Shown here one piece after another: positions 9,801-17,014 of a stretch of 64,000 bases of DNA (position 1 is the first letter of the stretch; every line of letters starts with the position of its first letter). The position numbers and the translations under genes are program-made. Source of the DNA: Paraburkholderia sp. UYCP14C. GTDB taxonomy: Bacteria; Pseudomonadota; Gammaproteobacteria; Burkholderiales; Burkholderiaceae. The notes under the pieces are model-generated. The model had not been told where the DNA came from. It ran no database searches and worked only from the letters and a program-made list of their open reading frames with translations. Where the stretch lies: contig NZ_SELS01000001.1 in assembly GCF_004197395.1 (NCBI RefSeq), positions 248,001 to 312,000 on the forward strand. The letters are read 5' to 3'.

Positions 9801-9901
9801 CTGACTTTCAGCACCGCGAGCGCACGCACCCCGAGCACGAGGATCAGCAGGCTCACGACCGAAGCGAGTACCGGCCGGCGGATGAAGATGTCCGTGAACA
9901 T
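6833..9901 (-). CDS. RND multidrug efflux permease (HAE-1 family)
   Basis: A 1022-residue inner-membrane proton-driven pump. The N-terminus MFTDIFIRRPVLASVVSLLI is the usual first transmembrane helix of RND pumps. The block with paired aspartates, GLVVDDAIIVVENVDRH (about residues 400-416), is transmembrane helix 4 with the proton-relay Asp pair. Two large periplasmic domains follow helices 1 and 7. Length matches AcrB/MexF-type pumps. The gene follows the adaptor gene with a 16-base gap and forms a three-gene operon in the order outer-membrane factor, adaptor, pump. Substrates are probably hydrophobic drugs or solvents but cannot be specified. Confidence 0.96.
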   Translation of the reverse strand: MFTDIFIRRPVLASVVSLLILVLGVRALAVLKVSQYPQTENAVVTITTAYYGANSDTIAGFITQPLEAAIAQAQGIDYMSSTSITGVSTIIATLRLNYDANRALTEINTQIGSVRNQLPPQAQQPVLTVQTGQTTDAMYMGFYSSVLPSNNVTDYLLRVVKPKLDSIQGVQTAEVLGGRQFAMRAWLDSARLAAHGVSASDVYTALGNNNYLATLGTTKGQMVSVDLEAGTDLHTVDDFKQLVVKQKNGSIVRLEDVANVVLGADSYDFNVAFSGKRSVFIGIKVAPDANILDVAKRVKTVFPDLQKQFPTGMTGDIVYDATDFVNTAIREVIKTLVEALVIVTIVIFLFLGSFRAVIVPLIAMPLSLIGTFFVMQALGYSINLLTLLALVLAIGLVVDDAIIVVENVDRHMKHEGKTPFDAALIAARELGGPILAMTVVLIAVYAPIGFQGGLTGALFTEFAFTLAGAVTVSGVIALTLSPMMCSRFFRTEQESGRFARFVDRQFERVHRGYGRLLHATLDTWPVFVIMGALLLCGTVYLFMTSQSELAPQEDQGVVLSQIIGPPNATIQQMQTYADQVFDASKSLPEYSQMFQLTGSPTINQGIGGVLFKTWDQRGKNATVLQQELQQKWNQIAGARVAAFQFPPLPGSQGLPVQFVISTTEPFENLNEVSQAVLEKARESGMFFFVDSDLKIDKPEAVLVVDRDKVASLGLSQSDVGQALGSALGGGYVNYFSIAGRSYKVIPQVLQTDRLNPSQVLDYYLRTPDGSVIPASTVAHLRHSVVPESINHFQQLNSATISGVIVPGVSQGQVLDFLRKATAQVAPAGYSADYSGESRQFVQESGGFVITLLLATIIVFLALAAQFESFRDPIVILISVPMALFGALIFINIGLTTLNIYTQVGLVTLMGLVSKHGILIVQFANELQRAGRTKREAVEEAAGVRLRPILMTTAAMVLGVLPLVIASGAGAAGRNAMGLVIFTGMSIGTLFTLFVVPAMYMFLAADHQRHAQAPKAGEAGQAG

Positions 9902-9917
9902 GATCGGGCGGCCTCGC

Positions 9918-11069
9918 TTATTGTTCCTGCGGCGTCGGATTCGGACTGTCCGACGGCTGGACGCGGTTGTCGATGATCAGCGGCGTGCCGTTCTTCAGCT
10001 TGATCTGGCCGCTCGTCACGACCTGCGTACCGTCGTCGACACCCTTCAGAATCGCCACCTGGTCGCCGCGCGTCGGCCCCGGCGTCACGAACACCTGCTG
10101 CGCGACGGGCAGCGTCTTGCCCTGCGCGTTGGGCTGCGTGCCCGGCTTCACGACGAACACGGTCGCGCCGTACGGGTTGTACGTGATCGCCGTTTGCGGC
10201 AGCGTCAAGTGGCGCTCCTCGGCGCCCGAGTCGATCTTCACGTTCGCATACATGCCGGGCAGCAGCTTGCGCTCGTGATTGTCGACGCTCGCTTCGATCT
10301 GCACGTTGCGCGTCGCGCTGTCGACTTTCGGGCTCATCGACTGGATCTTGCCGGTGAAGGCTCGTCCGCTGTACGCGTTGGTATCGACGCTGACGGTTGC
10401 GCCGATCGCGAGCTGGCCGAGCTGCTGTTGCGGCACCGAGAAGTCAGCGTAGATCGGATCGATGGCCTGCAGCGTGACGATCGCATCGCCGGGATTCAGG
10501 TATTGCCCCGGATTGATCGTCGTGATGCCGAGGCGTCCCGCGAACGGCGCGCGAATCGTCTTCTTGTCGACGAGCGCCTGCTGTGCCGCGACCTGGGCCT
10601 TCTTGCCCTTGAGGTCGGCCGCGTCGGCGTCGAGTTGAGCCTTGGCGATCGCCTTGATGTCGTACTGCGCGCGGTCGCGCTCGTAGACCGTCCGCGCGAG
10701 TTCGGCCGCGGCCTGCAGCGATTGCAGCAGCGCGACGTCGCCGTCGGCGTTCAGTCTGACGAGGATCTGCCCGGCTTTCGCTTCCTGCCCCGACACGAAC
10801 GCGACCTCGCGCACGAGTCCGGCGACTTCCGTCGTCACGTCGACGCCGCGCACCGCGCGCAGGCTGCCGACCGCCGTGAGCTGCGGCTGCCACGACTGAT
10901 AGCGGACCACCACCGCCGATACGGTCGCGGGCGGCGCGGTGTTGCCCGCCATGAACTTCGCGAACATGTGCGCGCGGAACAGGTTGAAGCCGACCAGCGC
11001 GGCGAGCAGCAGGCCGACGCAGATCAACATGATCACCATCCGCTTCGTCATCGGTTTTCTTTCGGCCAT
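9918..11069 (-). CDS. RND efflux periplasmic adaptor (membrane fusion protein)
   Basis: A 383-residue protein with an N-terminal signal anchor (RMVIMLICVGLLLAALVGF, about residues 10-28), a lipoyl-like half motif around residues 75-110 (VTTEVAGLVREVAFVSGQ), an alpha-helical hairpin (about 110-165), the second lipoyl half (IRAPFAGRLGITTINPGQYL) and a beta-barrel domain ending in a Pro-rich tail. This is the standard HlyD/AcrA-type adaptor that links the inner-membrane pump to the outer-membrane channel. No lipobox Cys is seen, so it is probably anchored by its N-terminal helix. It lies 54 bases after the outer-membrane factor gene and 16 before the pump. Confidence 0.95.
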   Translation of the reverse strand: MAERKPMTKRMVIMLICVGLLLAALVGFNLFRAHMFAKFMAGNTAPPATVSAVVVRYQSWQPQLTAVGSLRAVRGVDVTTEVAGLVREVAFVSGQEAKAGQILVRLNADGDVALLQSLQAAAELARTVYERDRAQYDIKAIAKAQLDADAADLKGKKAQVAAQQALVDKKTIRAPFAGRLGITTINPGQYLNPGDAIVTLQAIDPIYADFSVPQQQLGQLAIGATVSVDTNAYSGRAFTGKIQSMSPKVDSATRNVQIEASVDNHERKLLPGMYANVKIDSGAEERHLTLPQTAITYNPYGATVFVVKPGTQPNAQGKTLPVAQQVFVTPGPTRGDQVAILKGVDDGTQVVTSGQIKLKNGTPLIIDNRVQPSDSPNPTPQEQ

Positions 11070-11123
11070 CGTGATGTCCTTGCTCGGCTTGGGGCGAGGG
11101 CTGAGGGTTGCGTCAGGGCACGG

Positions 11124-12689
11124 TCAATGTGGCGTTGCGGCGGTTGCTGTGGTTGCTGACGACGAGTTCGATACGGTCGCCGACGCGGCCGCCGGTGCGG
11201 CCGCCGACTCGGGCGCCGCGGCATTCCACCAGCCGCCGCCGAGCGCCTGGAACAGCGCCGCCGTATCGGCGTAGCGCGCTGCCTGCGCCTGCGCGAGACT
11301 CACGACCGTTTGCTGATACTGGCGTTGCGCGTCGAGCAGCGCGATGTAGCTGACGCCGCCGACGCGATACTGGCCACGCGTCAGTTCGAGCGAATCGCTC
11401 GCGGCGCGCGATGCGTCGGTTTGCGCCTTGAGTCCGGTCGCGTCGTGTTCGAGCGCGCGCAGCGTGTCGGCGACGTTCTGGAACGCGAGCAGCACCGTCT
11501 CGCGGTATTGCGCGCCGGCCTGCTCGTAGGCGGCTTCGGCCGCGCGCTTCTGCGCGCTCAGCTGGCCACCGTGAAAGACCGGTTGCAGCAAGCCCGCGCC
11601 GATGCTCCAGATCGTGCTGCCCGCCTTGAGGACGTCTGCCGGCCCTAACCCCTCCGCGCCGTAGCTCGCGGACAGCGTGATTTGCGGATACATCGCCGCG
11701 GTCGCGACGCCGACCTGCGCGCTCGCCTGATGCAGCGTGGCGTCGGCGGCGAGGATGTCGGGGCGCTGGCGCACCAGCGACGACGGCAGGCTCACGGGCA
11801 GCGTGTCGGGCAGCGAGAACATGTCGAGCGTGAACTCGGGCACGCCGGTGTCGCTGGGCAGCTTGCCGGCGAGCACCGCAAGCTGATGGCGCGCCTGATC
11901 GAGCTGCTGGGCGAGCGGCGGCAGCGTCGCGCGGGTCTGCGCGAGCAGCGTTTCCTGCGCGAGCACCGCCGCGCGGCTCACGCCGCCGAGCGAGAATTGC
12001 TGGTCGAGCAGGTTCAGCTGCTGCTGTTCCTCGGTGGCGATCCGCTCGGTCGCGTCGATCTGCGCGCGCACCGACGCTTCCTTGACCGCCGCGGTCACGA
12101 TATTGGCCGAGATCGCGAGCCAGGCGGCCTGCAGCTGGAAGCGCTGATAGTCGATCTGCGCATGCAGCGCTTCGAGTTCGCGCCGCGCGCCGCCGAACAC
12201 GTCGAGCTTGTACGAGACGTTGACCGACGCGTTGTAGAGAGTCAATTCCTCGACGAGGCCGGGCTCGCCGAACGAGATGCCGTTCAGCTTTTCGCGCGTG
12301 GCGCCCAGTTGCGCGTCGACGCTCGGCAGCAGGGTGCCGCCCGCCTGCGCGGTGTAATTCTCGCGGGCCTGGCGCAACGCGGCCTGGGCCGCGGCCATGT
12401 TCGGACTATTGCCGATGGCCTCGCGGATCAGTGCGTCGAGCGGCTCGCAATGAAAGAGCGTCCACCACGCGGCGGGAATGTCCTGGGCCGGTGCGAAACG
12501 CTGCGGCAGGCCGGCGGGGCCGGGCGCGGAGGCAGTCTGGTCGGGCAGTGGCGTGGCGGTGAAGGTGTCGGTGGCCGGCGCGGGCGGCGCGTGATAGTCG
12601 GGGCCGACCATGCAGCCGGCCAGCGCGACACAGCCGCACAGCGCAACGTAGAGGCGCCGCCAGACAATACGCTGACTCACGTCGATCAT
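11124..12689 (-). CDS. NodT-family RND outer-membrane factor lipoprotein
   Basis: A 521-residue TolC/OprM-like outer-membrane channel. The signal peptide ends in a lipobox (ALAGC, Cys about residue 26), followed by MVGPDYHAPPAP, the typical start of NodT-family mature proteins. Two repeated outer-membrane efflux domains (about residues 85-280 and 300-485) carry the long coiled helices and the GGVSRAAVLAQE block. The tail is Ala/Thr-rich and ends in a low-complexity stretch. It is the first gene of the operon, so any local control acts just upstream, where a near-perfect inverted repeat lies at 12734-12750. Confidence 0.95.
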   Translation of the reverse strand: MIDVSQRIVWRRLYVALCGCVALAGCMVGPDYHAPPAPATDTFTATPLPDQTASAPGPAGLPQRFAPAQDIPAAWWTLFHCEPLDALIREAIGNSPNMAAAQAALRQARENYTAQAGGTLLPSVDAQLGATREKLNGISFGEPGLVEELTLYNASVNVSYKLDVFGGARRELEALHAQIDYQRFQLQAAWLAISANIVTAAVKEASVRAQIDATERIATEEQQQLNLLDQQFSLGGVSRAAVLAQETLLAQTRATLPPLAQQLDQARHQLAVLAGKLPSDTGVPEFTLDMFSLPDTLPVSLPSSLVRQRPDILAADATLHQASAQVGVATAAMYPQITLSASYGAEGLGPADVLKAGSTIWSIGAGLLQPVFHGGQLSAQKRAAEAAYEQAGAQYRETVLLAFQNVADTLRALEHDATGLKAQTDASRAASDSLELTRGQYRVGGVSYIALLDAQRQYQQTVVSLAQAQAARYADTAALFQALGGGWWNAAAPESAAAPAAASATVSNSSSATTATAATPH

Positions 12690-12733
12690 CGATCTACCTT
12701 GTATCGCCAGTGGCGGGTGGACCGGACGGAGAT

Positions 12734-12750
12734 GTTCAGGTCACCCGAAC
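12734..12750. promoter_or_regulatory. 17-bp inverted repeat upstream of the efflux operon
   Basis: GTTCAGGT-C-ACCCGAAC has arms that match as reverse complements at seven of eight positions, immediately followed by the small palindrome GAACGTTC. It lies 45 bases upstream of the outer-membrane factor ATG, where a TetR- or MarR-type repressor of an efflux pump would bind. No such regulator gene adjoins the operon. Confidence 0.4.
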
Positions 12751-13230
12751 GTTCTTGGAGTTGTCTTGCCGACGCTGGAATTTACCATGCACGGCGCGAA
12801 CCGCGCTTGGCCTCGCGTGCGCTGGCCGACGAAGGCGGATACGAGATCACGTAGGAGGGCGGTGAGGCCGGGCGGCGCTGCCCGCTGTCTGTCGCGACCG
12901 GCGGGCATTCAGGAAAAATTTACGGTTTCGGGCGCGCTATATGAACTCGCTCGAACCGGCGCCGGCGGTCGTCGGGTCTGGTGTGATGAATCTGATCGGC
13001 GTGCTGGTCGGCGGCATTTCGGTGGCGTTTGCGCTCGTCACGATTCCGCCTCCCGACGTATTGACCCCGTGGCGCCCGAGCCCAACGTCACCCCCGGCTC
13101 GAACGCGGTCGGCGCCGCGCCCAGTTCGCGCCGGAACATATCGTCGCGCTACGCGCTGCGCCGGGATCGCGGACCGTTCTGGTCCGTTTGCGAAGCATAG
13201 CGCGGCGGCCGGACGGACCGCATCCCGCCC
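12751..13230. other. Intergenic gap without a convincing gene
   Basis: This 480-base stretch lies between the efflux operon and the AEC transporter gene. On the plus strand a frame from 12941 opens with a hydrophobic segment (VMNLIGVLVGGISVAFALV) but turns into Pro/Arg-rich out-of-family sequence. On the minus strand near 13038-13150 a short run (MFRRELGAAPTAF) resembles the end of an AraC-type DNA-binding domain. Either could be a remnant of the missing pump regulator or transporter, but neither is an intact gene. Confidence 0.4.
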
Positions 13231-14187
13231 TCAGCTTTGATGCCCCATCAGCATGAGCAGCAACGACAGCGTCACCACCGAACCGATCGTCGAGAGCAGG
13301 ATCGTGCGCGACGTAATGTGCGCTTCGCGCTGATAGAACTCGGCGAGCATGAATGGGCCGGTGCCGGTCGGCAGCGCGGCGAGTACGACGGCCATTTCGA
13401 CCAGCATCGGCGCAAGCCCGAATACGCGAGCCGCGAGCCACCATGTCAGCGCCGGCTGCACCACCAGCTTGACGCCGGTCAGCAGCAACGAGATGCCGCC
13501 GGCGCCCGCTTCCGGTTCGGTTTGGTTCGGACGCTTTTCCGCAAGGAACAGCCCGAGGCTCACGAGCGCGCACGGACTCGCGGCGCCGGCCAGCAGCTTC
13601 AGAAATGTCTCCGCGCTCGCGGGCAGCGTCACATGCAGACTCGCGACCGCGACGCCCGCGAGCGGCGACACGATCAGCGGATTGCGCGCGAGCGAACCCA
13701 GCACCTTCAGGCCGAGCTTGTGCGGCGTGCGCTCGGTCTGCAGGCCGATCTCGATCAGCACGATCGCGACCGCGAACAGCACGCAAGCGACGAGGATCGT
13801 CGCGATCGTGGTCGGCGTCAGGCTCGCATGGCCGAACGCGATCACGCCGAGCGGAAAGCCGATGTAGCCGGTGTTCGGATACGAGGCCGCGATCGCGTCG
13901 ACGCTGGCGTCGGCCAGATGCCGGCCGCTCAGAAGACGCAGCGCGAGGATCAACGTGAACACGCTCACGCACGCAATCGAAAATGTCGCGACGAAAGCCG
14001 GCTGATACAGCTGGTGCCATGTGGCGTGCGCCATCGTGTCGAACAGCAGCGCGGGCAGCGCGAGCCAGACGACGAAGCGATTCAGTTCGGACGCGGAGTT
14101 CGGTCCGAGCACGCCGCGTCGACGGCACGCGAAGCCCGCGAAAATGAGGCCAAAAACGGGAAGCAGGATTTCGAGCGTGGCTAGCAT
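13231..14187 (-). CDS. AEC-family transporter (auxin efflux carrier-like)
   Basis: A 318-residue inner-membrane permease with ten predicted hydrophobic segments, beginning MLATLEILLPVFGLIFAGF. The conserved helix-break region YPNTGYIGFPLGVIAFG (about residues 103-119) and the C-terminal LPTGTGPFMLAEFYQ are typical of AEC carriers. These carriers move dicarboxylates such as malate or malonate, or other anions. It is divergent from a LysR gene 144 bases away, the usual arrangement when the regulator controls the transporter in response to the transported acid. The substrate is not evident. Confidence 0.9.
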   Translation of the reverse strand: MLATLEILLPVFGLIFAGFACRRRGVLGPNSASELNRFVVWLALPALLFDTMAHATWHQLYQPAFVATFSIACVSVFTLILALRLLSGRHLADASVDAIAASYPNTGYIGFPLGVIAFGHASLTPTTIATILVACVLFAVAIVLIEIGLQTERTPHKLGLKVLGSLARNPLIVSPLAGVAVASLHVTLPASAETFLKLLAGAASPCALVSLGLFLAEKRPNQTEPEAGAGGISLLLTGVKLVVQPALTWWLAARVFGLAPMLVEMAVVLAALPTGTGPFMLAEFYQREAHITSRTILLSTIGSVVTLSLLLMLMGHQS

Positions 14188-14261
14188 CGGTGCAAAAGGG
14201 GACGTTCGGGCGTGCGCGGAACGGGCACGGAACTGAAGACCCGCCAGCGTAGCGAATTGCG

Positions 14262-14275
14262 TTGATACAATCCAA
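14262..14275. promoter_or_regulatory. Possible LysR-type site in AEC/LysR divergent region
   Basis: TTGATACAATCCAA contains a T-N11-A core with partial dyad symmetry, in the middle of the 144-base divergent region. It is AT-rich relative to its surroundings. The motif is short and common, so this is only a suggestion. Confidence 0.25.
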
Positions 14276-14331
14276 TACTGTGTTGAGGGGCCGACAATAC
14301 CTTTTTTGCATCGTCAATCCACGGGGGTGTC

Positions 14332-15198
14332 GTGATCGATGTCAAACCACTGCGCTACTTCGTGACGCTCGCCGACACGCGTCATTTCGGCCGGGCGGCG
14401 GCGCGGCTCAATCTGTCGCAGCCGCCGCTGAGCCGGCAGCTCGCGGCGCTCGAAGCGAGCCTCGGCGTCACGCTGATCGAGCGCAGTCCGCGCAGCGTCA
14501 CGCTGACCGCGGCGGGCGAGCGCTTTTACGCGGATGCGAAGGCGATTCTCGCGTCGCTCGAACAGGCAGTCAGTAACGCCAGGGCCGCCGCGCACGGCGA
14601 GGCCGGCAAGCTCGAAATCGGCTTCACGATGTGCTCGGCTTACAGCGTGGTCCCCGGCTATGCGCGAGTGTTCGGCGCCGCGTATCCGGAGGTCGAGCTG
14701 AAGCTGCGCGAGGTCGTATCGAACGATCTGGCCGCGCAACTGCTCGCCGGCCACATCGACGCGGCGATCATGTTCCCGACCGTGCCCGACAAGTCACTCG
14801 CGACGCGCACGGTGCTCACCGAGCCGCTGTGCGTCGCGCTGTCGCGCAGCCATCCGCGCGCGCGGGCGCGCCGCTTGAAGATCGCGCAGCTGGCGGGCGA
14901 GCCGTTCGTGCTCGCCCTGGAAGAAGTCGCGCCGGGACTGCGCGCGACGATTGTCGAGCATTGCCGCTCGGGCGGCTTCGAGCCCGACATCCGCTTCGAA
15001 GTGCAGTTGCAGCAGACGGTGCTGAGTCTCGTCGACGAAGGCGTGGGGGTCGCGCTGGTGCCGTCGTCGATGCGCAAGGCGCAGCTTGCGGGCGTGGTGT
15101 TCCGGCCGCTCGCCGACGCGCCGCTGATCGAGCAGGTGCTCGCGTGGTCGCCGGCGAATCGGAATCCCTGCTTGGCGAGGTTTCTGGAATTGGCGTGA
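14332..15198 (+). CDS. LysR-family transcriptional regulator
   Basis: A 288-residue LysR regulator. The N-terminal winged helix-turn-helix is clear: LRYFVTLADTRHFGRAAARL, then NLSQPPLSRQLAALEASLG (about residues 6-47). The co-inducer-binding domain covers residues 90-285 and includes SPAGLSxx-like spacing around AAIMFPTVPDKSL. The start is GTG 14332, preceded by a G-rich site. It faces away from the AEC transporter and probably controls it. The C-terminus ends 21 bases before the convergent VC0807-like gene. The inducer is unknown. Confidence 0.93.
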   Translation: MIDVKPLRYFVTLADTRHFGRAAARLNLSQPPLSRQLAALEASLGVTLIERSPRSVTLTAAGERFYADAKAILASLEQAVSNARAAAHGEAGKLEIGFTMCSAYSVVPGYARVFGAAYPEVELKLREVVSNDLAAQLLAGHIDAAIMFPTVPDKSLATRTVLTEPLCVALSRSHPRARARRLKIAQLAGEPFVLALEEVAPGLRATIVEHCRSGGFEPDIRFEVQLQQTVLSLVDEGVGVALVPSSMRKAQLAGVVFRPLADAPLIEQVLAWSPANRNPCLARFLELA

Positions 15199-15219
15199 AT
15201 GGGGCGCTGGCGCAGTCGG

Positions 15220-15882
15220 TCACGCACGCGCCGGCGAACTCGCGGGCGCGGGCTCGTCGGCGGGATAGCGCTGCGCGTCCTGTTTGATGCGCCGGCGAAT
15301 CAGGAACGTCCACAGCGTCAGCGCCCCGTACACACCGTAACGCAGCGCCATGGATGCGAGCGCCGAGCGCGGATCGTTCGGCCATTGCAGCACGATCGCG
15401 CTGCGCACGATGTTCTCGCCGATCATGCCGACACCCCACACGAGCGTCATCAGACGGATATAGGCGGCGAGCGTCGGACGATTCCGCCAATGTTGCTCGA
15501 ACAACTCGGCGCTGCGATGGTCTTCGCGCGACATCGTCGAGCGCGCCAGGTAGAACACGATCGGCTTGCGCAGCGCGAGCGACGCGAGAAACGTGATGCC
15601 GATGAAGCCCGACACCATCGGATCTTCGATCAATAGCAGACGCGCGTCGCTGAAGACGAGGCTCGTGGCAAGCGCCGGCAGCACGCCCGCGAGCACGAGT
15701 GCGCTCAGCGCGTCGACATGGTGATAACGCAGCAAATCCACCGTCATCCATGCGATCAGCGGCAATGCCGACGCGGCGAGTGCCCCCACCTGCCCCCAGT
15801 GCGGAAATGCGAGCCGGTAGGCAAGCCAGGGTAGCGCGACGTTGACGAGCAATGCGCTCAGGTAGCGCAGGCGGGATTTCAT
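15220..15882 (-). CDS. VC0807-family membrane protein
   Basis: A 220-residue polytopic membrane protein with about six hydrophobic helices. The helix-loop pattern LPLIAWMTVDLLRYHHVDALSAL and the block FLASLALRKPIVFYLAR (about residues 117-133) resemble the VC0807 family of uncharacterised proteins related to intracellular septation proteins. The C-terminus is basic and Pro/Ala-rich and cytoplasmic. Function unknown. It converges on the LysR gene and has no operon partner. The 271 bases upstream (15883-16153) show no gene. Confidence 0.7.
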   Translation of the reverse strand: MKSRLRYLSALLVNVALPWLAYRLAFPHWGQVGALAASALPLIAWMTVDLLRYHHVDALSALVLAGVLPALATSLVFSDARLLLIEDPMVSGFIGITFLASLALRKPIVFYLARSTMSREDHRSAELFEQHWRNRPTLAAYIRLMTLVWGVGMIGENIVRSAIVLQWPNDPRSALASMALRYGVYGALTLWTFLIRRRIKQDAQRYPADEPAPASSPARA

Positions 15883-16153
15883 CGGCTGGGCTGTAGCGGT
15901 ATGGAAGAAAGCACGCGTTGCGCATGCTGGTGCCGCGGTGAAAATCGGGTCGGCACGGGGGCGCGAACGTATGTGGGCAGTGTAGGGCGAAGTTGCTTTG
16001 GCTGCCGGGGTTGGCGGCGCGCAGCGAAAGGCTGGCGGAAGCGCGCTTCGCCGGGCGCGCGTCGTTATCGTTCGGATCCCGTAGCATCGGGGCGTCCGCA
16101 GGGGCGCGCCGCGTGCGGGTGCATCGGCGGCGCGCTGATTCGGTCGTCTGGTT

Positions 16154-16888
16154 TTAGCGGGCCTCGTCCGCCGCGCGACGCTGCGCGATCAGATCGGCGA
16201 GCCGCTCGACCTGTTGCCCTTGCGCATCGAAATTGCCCGCGTCGAGCCACTGCTCGTAGCACGAGCGCAACGCCGGCCATTCGCTGTCGATGATCGAAAA
16301 CCATGCCGTGTCGCGATTGCGCTCGCGGTAGACGATCGCCTGGCGAAAGATTCCCTCGAACGTGAATCCATAGCGCAGCGCGGCCTTGCGCGACGGTTCG
16401 TTCAGCGAATCGCACTTCCATTCGAAGCGCCGGTAGCCGAGCTTGTCGAACACTTCGCCGAGCAGCAGGTACATCGCCTCGGTCGCGATGCGCGTGCGCT
16501 TGAGCAACGGCGAATAGGTGACGTGGCCCACTTCGATCACGCCGTTGGCCGGATCGATCCGCATCAGCGACAACGTGCCGACCGGCTTGCCCGTCGCGAG
16601 GTCGATGACCGCGTAGTGCAGCGGATCTTTTGATGCAGCCATCCGCGTCAGGTGCTCGCGATAGGCCGCGAGGCTGTCGAACGGGCCGACCGCCAGATAG
16701 GTCCAGTCGCGGCCGTCGGCGGCCGAGCGGTACGCGTCGAACAGGTCGGCCGCGTGGCGCGCGACGTCGACCGGCTCCAGTCGGCAATAGCGGCCGCTCA
16801 GCGGCTCGCGGCCCGGCGGCTGCGCGCCGTGCCAGCCCGGCACGGGCTTGCCGATCGCCTGGCCATAGTCGTTGCGTGTGGGTTCCAT
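16154..16888 (-). CDS. GNAT N-acetyltransferase, RimJ/RimL type
   Basis: A 244-residue acetyltransferase of the RimJ/RimL-like branch. The conserved beta4 region is IEVGHVTYSPLLKRTRIATEA (about residues 128-148, with the acetyl-CoA loop), followed by LGYRRFEWKCDSLNEPSRKAALRYGFTFEG-like blocks, the family's conserved N-E-S/P-R-x-A-x-R-x-G-F signature. ATG 16888 follows an AGGAG site at ideal spacing. It would acetylate an amine on a protein terminus, amino acid or antibiotic, which the sequence does not specify. It is divergent from the MocR regulator at 17015, which may regulate it. Confidence 0.9.
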   Translation of the reverse strand: MEPTRNDYGQAIGKPVPGWHGAQPPGREPLSGRYCRLEPVDVARHAADLFDAYRSAADGRDWTYLAVGPFDSLAAYREHLTRMAASKDPLHYAVIDLATGKPVGTLSLMRIDPANGVIEVGHVTYSPLLKRTRIATEAMYLLLGEVFDKLGYRRFEWKCDSLNEPSRKAALRYGFTFEGIFRQAIVYRERNRDTAWFSIIDSEWPALRSCYEQWLDAGNFDAQGQQVERLADLIAQRRAADEAR

Positions 16889-17014
16889 GTCTGTTCTCCT
16901 GTCGATGAATGGGCGATGCCGGAGGATGCCGATGCGTGTCGATGCGGGAACGATACGGCAAACGTGGTATGTTCAAAAGATCCACGACACGCTTATTCGA
17001 TAGGTCCAGCCACC

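Noticed and set aside
6755-9976. Very long open frame on the plus strand, antisense to the RND pump gene
   Set aside because: Its translation is Arg/His/Gln-rich with no family pattern, while the opposite strand encodes an intact RND pump. High GC leaves antisense frames open.
13038-13150. AraC-like C-terminal fragment (MFRRELGAAPTAF)
   Set aside because: Only about 13 residues resemble the family and an in-frame stop precedes them; too little to annotate as a gene.
16652-17014. N-terminal extension of the MocR regulator to an upstream start
   Set aside because: The added residues are Arg/Ala-rich and overlap the divergent GNAT gene's start region; ATG 17015 begins the GntR domain.
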